Assembly: GCA_040508085.1 (NCBI GenBank)
Contig: JBEVNO010000161.1
Location: 1 to 64,000 of the forward strand
Length of the DNA: 64,000 bases
Source of the DNA: ZC4RG30 sp040508085
Lineage (GTDB): Bacteria; Pseudomonadota; Gammaproteobacteria; Steroidobacterales; Steroidobacteraceae
Reading direction: 5' to 3'
Of this stretch, positions 25,413 to 31,313 are shown piece after piece (the first letter of the stretch is position 1; each line of letters starts with the position of its first letter). A program made the position numbers and the translations under genes. A model generated the notes under the pieces. The model saw only the letters and a list, made by a program, of their open reading frames with translations. It was not told where the DNA came from and made no database searches.

Positions 25413-26015
25413 TTATCGGGATGGCGGCATCGGACTGGCAGGCGGGTCATCGTCGGGGAGTGGCTTCCTGCCGAATACCTTGCGGCGTGTTGCTTCGTAG
25501 CGCTTGGCCATCCTGGACCGCTCTTTCAGCAGACCGAGCAGCTCGGGATTGCTGCTGGTCACTTGCAGCATGGTCTTGCGGAATTCCGGGCGGCGGGCCT
25601 CGATCTTCACAAGAGCAGGCAGCGGCGGTTCATAGGATCCAGCAGTGGACGGTCCCGGCTTGCTGGTGTCGCAACAGGCCTGCAGAAAGCGGTGGTAGTC
25701 GCTGCCTTCTTCGGCCATGGCGGCAGCTTCATACACGGGACGGCAGTGGCGGGCCTGCAATCGCGTTCCAGCGCGCGTCTCCTGCGCGCAGTGGACGTCG
25801 AAATCGTTCTCGGCATTCAGCTGGTTGTAGCGGTCATAGAAACGGTCTTCGAGCCGCGCCATCTCCTGCCGCATCGAGCTCAGTCTGGCACGCGTCGCCG
25901 TGATCACCGCTTCGTCAAGATTGTCTTCCCTGGGTGCCGGCGCCGCTGCCCAGACGCTGATGGTAATGCCCGCAAGCAGCCACATGGCGCAAGCGCGGCG
26001 AGCCCTGGTCGCCAT
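25413..26015 (-). CDS. Exported hypothetical protein with coiled-coil start
   Basis: A 200-aa protein from ATG 26015. Residues 1-24 form a signal peptide (positive start, hydrophobic core, AAA-P). The mature part begins with a helical, charged stretch around residues 33-75 (ARLSSMRQEMARLEDRFYDRYNQLNAE) and has an even number of cysteines in short motifs (DVHCAQE, ARHCRPV and QACCDTS), which suggests disulfides in the periplasm. The C-terminus is basic and then Pro/Asp-rich. I do not recognise a family with a known function. A consensus-like -10 (TATAAT, minus strand, 26060-26065) lies about 50 bases upstream but lacks a good -35. Confidence 0.6.
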   Translation of the reverse strand: MATRARRACAMWLLAGITISVWAAAPAPREDNLDEAVITATRARLSSMRQEMARLEDRFYDRYNQLNAENDFDVHCAQETRAGTRLQARHCRPVYEAAAMAEEGSDYHRFLQACCDTSKPGPSTAGSYEPPLPALVKIEARRPEFRKTMLQVTSSNPELLGLLKERSRMAKRYEATRRKVFGRKPLPDDDPPASPMPPSR

Positions 26016-26403
26016 GTCTCAACCCCCCTGCAGCCGCTGTTGTATCCGTTCTGTTGCAGATTATATCGGGCAGCCCACAGACACCCACGTCTGCCAAGTT
26101 CCGATAGCGAACGACAGGCTGTGCCTTAACGTTAAGGTCCGCGCATCGGGCGCGGACCTGCTATGTTTTTCAGACCGGGCGAAGATGCCGCGGCAGCAAT
26201 TACAAGAATTCTGTTTTGGGGGGCGGCATGGCGGTAGATTTCCGCGGTCATCCGGACGCAACGTCTGGCACGGCGGCAAGCGCGGAACTGGATGCCCCCA
26301 ATTCCCGCCGGACACTCGGCGGCTGGATCGCAGGCCGCCAGGCGGCCGGCCGGCCCACGTTCATCCATTCACCGCCCCGCTGATCTGCCCGGAGTTCAAA
26401 TCG
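26016..26403. other. Non-coding 388-base gap between divergent genes
   Basis: No credible gene was found here; the open frame crossing it on the plus strand is an upstream extension of the next gene without codon support. It holds a possible minus-strand -10 (26060-26065), a 14-base perfect palindrome and an adjoining strong hairpin (26124-26158), followed at 26163-26169 by a short T-run. The rest shows no repeat or motif I recognise. It presumably contains promoters for both flanking exported-protein genes. Confidence 0.6.
26124..26158. repeat. 14-base palindrome fused to a 9-bp hairpin
   Basis: CCTTAACGTTAAGG (26124-26137) is a perfect palindrome, of operator size. Its last two bases open a second structure, GGTCCGCGC (26136-26144) pairing with GCGCGGACC (26150-26158) around ATCGG. 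TTTTT follows seven bases later. It could be a repressor site, a terminator-like element, or part of a small RNA; the sequence does not decide. Confidence 0.5.
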
Positions 26404-27294
26404 ATGAAGCCTGAAAACCTGCGCCTGTTGCTGCCGCTGCTGATGTTGTTGGCTGGCATGGCCACCTCTTCCGCCATGGCGCAGGCTGCGGCCCCAGCCG
26501 CTGCGCCGGCGGGGCGGACGCCCTCCGGCGGACTGACACCGGAGCGCGAGGCGGAACTGGCCCAGAAGCACGATGGTTATCTCGGCGCGCTGGCGCCGGA
26601 GAACCTGGCGAAGAAGCGTCCGAAGCCGCCATTCGACATTACCGGCACCTGGTTCATCAACCTGCGCCGCTCGTTCGCGGATTTCCGTTTCGGCCCGCCT
26701 TACCCTGAGTTCAATGAGCCGGGGCAGACTGCGCTGCGCGAGGCGGAGGAGGCGCGCAAGGCAGGCAAGCCGTATCGGGACGTGATCGGCCAGTGCTACC
26801 CGGCCGGCATGCCGATGATCATGACGCGCGTCTGGCCGTTCAACGCCGTGCAGCTGCCTACCGTGGTCTACCAGCTGTTCGGATTCACCAGCAGCATGCG
26901 CTTCATCTACCTGGATGGACGCCAGTTCACGGATCCGGACCTGGTGGTGTACACCTACAACGGCGAGTCCATCGGCCATTGGGAGAAGGACGCGCTGGTG
27001 GTGCGCACTAAATATCTCGAGCCCAACCAGCACTACATCGATTCGGGAATCCCCATCAGCGACCAGTTCGAGATCGTGGAACGCTACACCATGGAGGATG
27101 CCGGCAGGACGCTGCGCATCGATTACACCCTCACCGACCCGAAGATGTGGAAAGGCGAGTGGAAGAGCACCAAGCGCTGGCTGCGACAGGACTACAGCGA
27201 CATTCCTGAAGCGGAGTGCCTGCCCAACCTGAACCAGAACCTGCCCAGCACTGCCGAGGGCCAGAAGGCCATCGAGGAACGCTCGCGCAACTGA
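26404..27294 (+). CDS. Exported conserved hypothetical protein (paralogue of the gene at 28255)
   Basis: A 296-aa protein from ATG 26404 with a Sec signal peptide (about 1-27, ending AMA-Q). After a Pro/Ala-rich linker comes a globular region with DITGTWFINLRRS near residue 78, GQCYPAGMPMIM near 130, a FIYLDGR motif, the motif GESIGHWEKDALVVRT near 190 and a C-terminal lipocalin-like strand set. The last motif and the DGR motif recur in the protein encoded at 28255-29055, so the two are distant paralogues. Such proteins are usually unannotated; they occur beside DUF6152 genes, as here. No function can be given. It is followed by convergent DUF6152 genes. Confidence 0.6.
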   Translation: MKPENLRLLLPLLMLLAGMATSSAMAQAAAPAAAPAGRTPSGGLTPEREAELAQKHDGYLGALAPENLAKKRPKPPFDITGTWFINLRRSFADFRFGPPYPEFNEPGQTALREAEEARKAGKPYRDVIGQCYPAGMPMIMTRVWPFNAVQLPTVVYQLFGFTSSMRFIYLDGRQFTDPDLVVYTYNGESIGHWEKDALVVRTKYLEPNQHYIDSGIPISDQFEIVERYTMEDAGRTLRIDYTLTDPKMWKGEWKSTKRWLRQDYSDIPEAECLPNLNQNLPSTAEGQKAIEERSRN

Positions 27295-27314
27295 GATGGC
27301 GGCGCCGTCGGCGG

Positions 27315-27698
27315 TTAGTTCTGGCCTGGACCGACGCCGTCCAGCACGGTGCCGTCGCCAAGCGTGATGGACATATAAGAGCCGCCTGGCTTGCCGTCCC
27401 GCAGTGGCCGCACGGTCACCGTCACATGGTCGCCGGGCTTGATGGTGGTGCGCTTCCAGCCGGAGCGGATCAGGTTCTGCGGGCTGTTCATCTCGATGGC
27501 CCAGACCTCGGATTTGCCATCGGCTCCCGCCACCTCGACCTTGAAGGAGCTGTGGGGGTTGGTCCAGTTGAATTCGGTGATGGTACCCATGATGGTCGCC
27601 GTCCTGGCAGGGTCGAACATGGCACCGGAGTGATGCGCCAGTGCCGGGCCCGCGGCGAGCAGCAGGGCGGCGATGGCAGGGGGAAAAAGCCTCTTCAT
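27315..27698 (-). CDS. Exported DUF6152 family protein (copy 1)
   Basis: A 127-aa protein with a signal peptide (about 1-21, ending ALA-H). The mature part begins HHSGAMFD and has the DUF6152 hallmarks: a His-rich start, the TITEFNWTNPHSSFKVEV strand, WAIEMNSPQNLIRSGW, and KPGDHVTVTVRPLRDG. It is predicted to be a small all-beta periplasmic protein; the N-terminal His pair could bind metal, which is inference. It is a paralogue of the next gene upstream, 14 bases away on the same strand, so the two are a tandem pair in one transcript. Confidence 0.8.
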   Translation of the reverse strand: MKRLFPPAIAALLLAAGPALAHHSGAMFDPARTATIMGTITEFNWTNPHSSFKVEVAGADGKSEVWAIEMNSPQNLIRSGWKRTTIKPGDHVTVTVRPLRDGKPGGSYMSITLGDGTVLDGVGPGQN

Positions 27699-27712
27699 GA
27701 ACGCTCCTTCGG

Positions 27713-28165
27713 CTACTTCGGCGTGCCGCCCGCAGGCGGCAAGGTGGGCACGTTCACCGGCCCGGTGTTGCCGGCAAAGGCGGCCTCGGCCAGCACCGTG
27801 CCGTCGGCCAGCGTGACCGACACGAACAAGCCACCCTTGTGTGCTTCCATATCCCGCAGCGGGAAAGTGACCAGCGTGACCTGGTCACCCGCCTTCAGGC
27901 TGGCGGACTTCCAGCCCTGACGCTTCAGGTTGTTCGGGCTGTTGAGTTCGATCTCCCACGCATCCTTGCTGCCATTTGCTGCCGGGACATCGATATGGAT
28001 GAAGGCATGGGGATTGGTCCACTGGAATTCAGTGACCGTACCCTTCAGCGTGACGCGCTGCGTCTGGTCGAACATGGCAAATGAGTGATGTGCCTGCGCC
28101 GCGGCGCCGAGCATTGCCAGGGCCAAAGCCATGGCCCGCGCGGCCCCGATGGAATGTCGTCTCAT
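27713..28165 (-). CDS. Exported DUF6152 family protein (copy 2)
   Basis: Starts at ATG 28165, preceded by GGGGGCGGG as ribosome-binding site; a start 26 codons upstream would put a non-signal sequence ahead of a good signal peptide and is rejected. The 150-aa product has a signal peptide ending AQA-H, then HHSFAMFDQTQRVTLKGTV, TEFQWTNPHAFIHIDV, WEIELNSPNNLKRQGW and LKAGDQVTLV, matching copy 1 throughout. It extends about 20 residues further, into a Pro-rich tail. It is transcribed divergently from the exported protein at 28255. Confidence 0.8.
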   Translation of the reverse strand: MRRHSIGAARAMALALAMLGAAAQAHHSFAMFDQTQRVTLKGTVTEFQWTNPHAFIHIDVPAANGSKDAWEIELNSPNNLKRQGWKSASLKAGDQVTLVTFPLRDMEAHKGGLFVSVTLADGTVLAEAAFAGNTGPVNVPTLPPAGGTPK

Positions 28166-28254
28166 CCCGCCCCCGTTAGTTCTGTTTATGCGACGATAAG
28201 CAAAAGTATACGCGCCGCGATGGGGTTTTCGAATCCGCGGCAAAGCGGGGGCTC

Positions 28255-29055
28255 ATGCATCGTTTCATCAGGTCAGCGCCGACCCGGCTACCGGCCACTC
28301 TTTTTCTCATGGCGGCCGCCTGCTGCGCCGTCACTGCCAGGATCGCGACCAGCGCTGAACTGCCCGCGCGCAGTGCCGCCGCATTCCCGCAGGGGCGCTA
28401 TGCAGCGCTCGACCAGCTGCCGGACTGGGGTGGGGTGTGGGTACTGAACCGCGGCCGGCCGGCGGGTGCCGCCGCGCCTGAACAGCCGCGCCTGAAAGGC
28501 GAGTATCTCGCGCGCTACCAGGCCTGGCAGCAGCAGGCCCGCGCGAACAACGGCGTCGCGCTGAAAGAGAACTCCAACTGTCTGCCGCCGGGCATGCCGC
28601 GCATGATGGGAACTGGGCAATACCCGATCGAGTTCCTGTTCACGCCCGGACGCGTGACCATGCAGCACGAGGCCTGGATGCAGACGCGCGCGATTTTCAC
28701 CGATGGTCGCGGGCACCCGGCTGATCTGGAAGCCGGCTTCTTCGGCCATTCCGTGGGTCACTGGGAGGGCGATGCCCTGGTGGTCGACACCGTAGGCATC
28801 AAGACTGTCACGGAACTGGAGACCGGCATGCGGCACAGCGACAAGCTGCGCGTGGCCGAACGCATCCGGCTGGCGCCGGGTGATCCGGACACGCTGGTGG
28901 TGGAAACCACGCTGACGGATCCGGAGGCGCTGGAGGCACCATACCGGCGCATCTACACCTTCAAGCGGGAGCGGGACTGGAACCTGATGGAGTTCGTGTG
29001 CGCCGAGAATGACCGCAATCCGGTCGGCCCCGACGGGGTCACCCGCTTCAATTAA
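28255..29055 (+). CDS. Exported conserved hypothetical protein (paralogue of the gene at 26404)
   Basis: A 266-aa protein from ATG 28255 with a longer hydrophobic export segment (about 10-34). The mature part shows LPDWGGVWVLNRG near residue 58, a PGMPRMMGTGQYPIEFLF segment, TMQHEAWMQTRAIFTDGRGH and the strong motif FFGHSVGHWEGDALVVDTVG near 165. The DGR-H and GHW-GD motifs are shared with the protein encoded at 26404. The C-terminal half is beta-rich (VVETTLTDPEAL, YRRIYTFKRE), lipocalin-like at most. Function unknown. The gene ends 17 bases before the rimP promoter element. Confidence 0.6.
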   Translation: MHRFIRSAPTRLPATLFLMAAACCAVTARIATSAELPARSAAAFPQGRYAALDQLPDWGGVWVLNRGRPAGAAAPEQPRLKGEYLARYQAWQQQARANNGVALKENSNCLPPGMPRMMGTGQYPIEFLFTPGRVTMQHEAWMQTRAIFTDGRGHPADLEAGFFGHSVGHWEGDALVVDTVGIKTVTELETGMRHSDKLRVAERIRLAPGDPDTLVVETTLTDPEALEAPYRRIYTFKRERDWNLMEFVCAENDRNPVGPDGVTRFN

Positions 29056-29072
29056 TGGAGGCCAAATAGGGG

Positions 29073-29101
29073 TTTACCCGCGTGCGGCGAAGGCATAGAA
29101 T
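29073..29101 (+). promoter_or_regulatory. Promoter of the rimP-nusA-infB-rbfA operon
   Basis: TTTACC (29073-29078), a 17-base spacer and TAGAAT (29096-29101) make a sound sigma-70 promoter. Transcription would start near 29108, giving a structured leader of about 155 nt before rimP. Confidence 0.55.
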
Positions 29102-29150
29102 CCGTGCCCCGCTTGGAGGGTCAGGCGGGTGGAAACAGGTTTTGATGTGG

Positions 29151-29173
29151 AAGGCCCCCCAGTGGGGCCTTTT
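29151..29173 (+). terminator. First leader hairpin upstream of rimP
   Basis: AAGGCCCC (29151-29158) pairs with GGGGCCTT (29164-29171) around CCAGT, followed by TT. It is an intrinsic-terminator-like hairpin inside the rimP leader. Its 5' arm GGCCCCC is also exactly complementary to the 5' arm of the next hairpin. Confidence 0.6.
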
Positions 29174-29181
29174 GCGTGATG

Positions 29182-29207
29182 AGGGGGCCGGTCTAGGGCC
29201 CTTTTTT
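29182..29207 (+). terminator. Second leader terminator upstream of rimP
   Basis: GGGCC (29185-29189) pairs with GGCCC (29197-29201), extended by G-T and A-T pairs into the T6 run (29202-29207). It looks like a second intrinsic terminator 55 bases before rimP. Together with the first hairpin it suggests transcription attenuation of the operon, as reported for rimP/nusA leaders in other gammaproteobacteria. Confidence 0.6.
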
Positions 29208-29262
29208 GTTTCCGACGGGTTTGTTTCAGCAGGTAAGGCCGCAGATTCAGGAGGAGAAAGTC

Positions 29263-29799
29263 ATGCTGCGCGAGCGCCTGATTGCTCTGACCGAACCGCT
29301 GCTGGCCAGCCTCGGATATGAGCTCGTCGACATTGAATATGCGGCTACGCTCTCCGAGGCGACGCTGCGGGTGTTCATCGACTGGCCGGAGGGCAAGCCC
29401 CCGCAGGCAATCCTGGCGGCGCCTGATGACGGCACCCGCGCCTTCGACGGCATCGGCGTCGAGGATTGCGAGCGCGTCAGTCGTGAACTGTCGGCGCTGC
29501 TGGATGTGGAAGACCCGATCACGGTGAGCTACCAGCTGGAGGTGTCCTCACCGGGTGCGGACCGGATCCTGCGGACGCCGGCGCATTACCAGCGTTACGT
29601 AGGTCAGCGCGTGCATGTCGAGTTGCAGGCGCCGCGCGATGGCCGCCGCCGTTTTACCGGTGAGCTGGTGCGGGCGGATGCGGAAGGAATTGAATTGAAC
29701 GTGGATGGTTCGGCTGTGGCGATCCGTTACGCGGAAGTGGGCAAGACCCGCCTCGCGCCGGACTGGGCACGCAAGAAACGGCGAGGTGGCAAGAAATGA
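29263..29799 (+). CDS. rimP: Ribosome maturation factor RimP
   Basis: RimP assists 30S subunit maturation in the cytosol. The ATG at 29263 has an excellent Shine-Dalgarno (AGGAGGAGAAAG); a longer frame from 29206 would translate the terminator region and is rejected. The 178-aa product has the N-terminal domain LASLGYELVDIEYA, the central IGVEDCERVSRELSALLDVED (in part) and PYQLEVSSPGADR-like VSYQLEVSSPGADRIL, then the C-terminal SH3-like barrel. An insertion of roughly 15 residues (ILAAPDDGTRAF) precedes the GIGVEDC motif. It overlaps nusA by 4 bases. Confidence 0.95.
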   Translation: MLRERLIALTEPLLASLGYELVDIEYAATLSEATLRVFIDWPEGKPPQAILAAPDDGTRAFDGIGVEDCERVSRELSALLDVEDPITVSYQLEVSSPGADRILRTPAHYQRYVGQRVHVELQAPRDGRRRFTGELVRADAEGIELNVDGSAVAIRYAEVGKTRLAPDWARKKRRGGKK

Positions 29800-31295
29800 T
29801 GAACAAAGAAATCCTGATGGTCGTCGATGCCGTTTCCAACGAGAAAGGCGTCGACAAGGAAATCATCTTCGATGCGCTGGAGGCGGCCCTCGCGGCGGCC
29901 ACGCGCAAGAAGCACGGCGAAGAGTGGGACGTGCGCGTCTCCATCAACCGCAAGACCGGCGATTACGACACCTTCCGCCGCTGGAAGGTGTTCGCCGATG
30001 ATTCCACCGAGCTTGAGACCCCGGACCGCGAGCTGCGCCTGGATGATGCCCTCGACCTCGACAAGGACGCCGAGCCGGGTGGATTCGTGGAGGAGCCGAT
30101 GGAGTCGGTGGCCTTCGGTCGCATCGCCGCGATGCAGGCCAAGCAGGTCATGGTGCAGAAAGTGCGCGAAGCCGAACGGGCGCAGGTCGTGGAGCTGTTC
30201 CAGGATCGTGTCAACACGCTGGTGTCCGGCGTGGTGAAGCGCGTCGACCGCAATGGCATCTTCGTCGACCTCGGCAACAACGCGGAAGGGTTCATCTCGC
30301 GCAGCGACATGATCCCGCGCGAGGCGCTGAAGGCGCAGGATCGCGTGAAGGCCTTCCTGAAGGACGTGCGCACCGAGCCGCGCGGCCCACAGCTGTTCCT
30401 GTCGCGCACCGCGCCGGAATTCCTGATCGAACTGTTCAAGCTGGAAGTGCCGGAAGTGGGGCAGGGCACCATCGAGATCCTGGCCGCCGCCCGGGACGCG
30501 GGCATCCGCGCCAAGATCGCGGTGCGCAGCAACGAGCCGCGCATCGACCCGGTGGGGGCCTGCGTCGGCATGCGCGGTTCGCGCGTGCAGGCGGTTTCGA
30601 ATGAGATTGCCGGCGAACGCGTGGACATCATCCCCTTCGACGACAACCCGGCGCAGTTCGTGATCAACGCCATGTCGCCGGCTGAGGTGCAGTCGATCGT
30701 CGTGGACGAGGATTCTCACAGCATGGATATCGCTGTGTCGGAGGAGAAGCTCTCGCAGGCCATCGGCCGCGGCGGGCAGAACATCCGGCTCGCCAGCCAG
30801 CTCACCGGCTGGGAACTGAACGTGATGACCGAATCCGACGCCGAGGCGAAGAGCGATTCGGAATCCAAGAAGGTCGTGCAGACCTTCATGAAGCAGCTGG
30901 ACGTGGACGAGGATGTGGCGTCCATCCTGGCCCAGGAAGGTTTCTCGAGCATCGAGGAGCTGGCCTATGTACCGGTCTCCGAGCTGGCCTCGATCGAGGC
31001 CTTCGATGGCGACCTGGTGAAGGAGCTGCGCAATCGCGCTCGTGACGTGCTGCTGACGCAGGCCATCGCGAGCGAGGAGAGCCTGGAGAGCCAGATGCCT
31101 GCCGACGATCTGCTGCAGCTGCCCGGGGTGAGCCCGGATCTGGCGCTGAAGCTGGCGCAGCTGGGCGTGCGGACGCGCGAGGCATTGGCCGAGCAGTCCG
31201 TGGACGATCTTTCTGAAATCGATGGCCTCGATGAGGCCACCGCCGGCGTGCTGATCATGAAAGCGCGCGAAATCTGGTTCCAGGCGGAGAAGTGA
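29796..31295 (+). CDS. nusA: Transcription termination/antitermination factor NusA
   Basis: NusA binds RNA polymerase and nascent RNA, controlling pausing, termination and antitermination. The 499-aa protein has the N-terminal RNAP-binding domain (about 1-130), an S1 domain (SGVVKRVDRNGIFVDLGNNAEG in part, about 140), two KH domains (GACVGMRGSRVQAV about 255; SEEKLSQAIGRGGQNIRLA in part, about 320), and two acidic C-terminal repeats (about 355-490) as in Escherichia coli. ATG codons at 29796 and 29799 are both usable. Leader hairpins upstream of rimP probably make the operon self-regulated by NusA. Confidence 0.97.
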   Translation: MMNKEILMVVDAVSNEKGVDKEIIFDALEAALAAATRKKHGEEWDVRVSINRKTGDYDTFRRWKVFADDSTELETPDRELRLDDALDLDKDAEPGGFVEEPMESVAFGRIAAMQAKQVMVQKVREAERAQVVELFQDRVNTLVSGVVKRVDRNGIFVDLGNNAEGFISRSDMIPREALKAQDRVKAFLKDVRTEPRGPQLFLSRTAPEFLIELFKLEVPEVGQGTIEILAAARDAGIRAKIAVRSNEPRIDPVGACVGMRGSRVQAVSNEIAGERVDIIPFDDNPAQFVINAMSPAEVQSIVVDEDSHSMDIAVSEEKLSQAIGRGGQNIRLASQLTGWELNVMTESDAEAKSDSESKKVVQTFMKQLDVDEDVASILAQEGFSSIEELAYVPVSELASIEAFDGDLVKELRNRARDVLLTQAIASEESLESQMPADDLLQLPGVSPDLALKLAQLGVRTREALAEQSVDDLSEIDGLDEATAGVLIMKAREIWFQAEK

Positions 31296-31313
31296 GCCTG
31301 ACGGAGTTGAACA

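Noticed and set aside
18039..29072. Genomic island integrated at tRNA-fMet
   Set aside because: No integrase, no second copy of the tRNA 3' end near 29 kb, and no visible change in base composition. The block may be an old insertion but not a recognisable mobile element.
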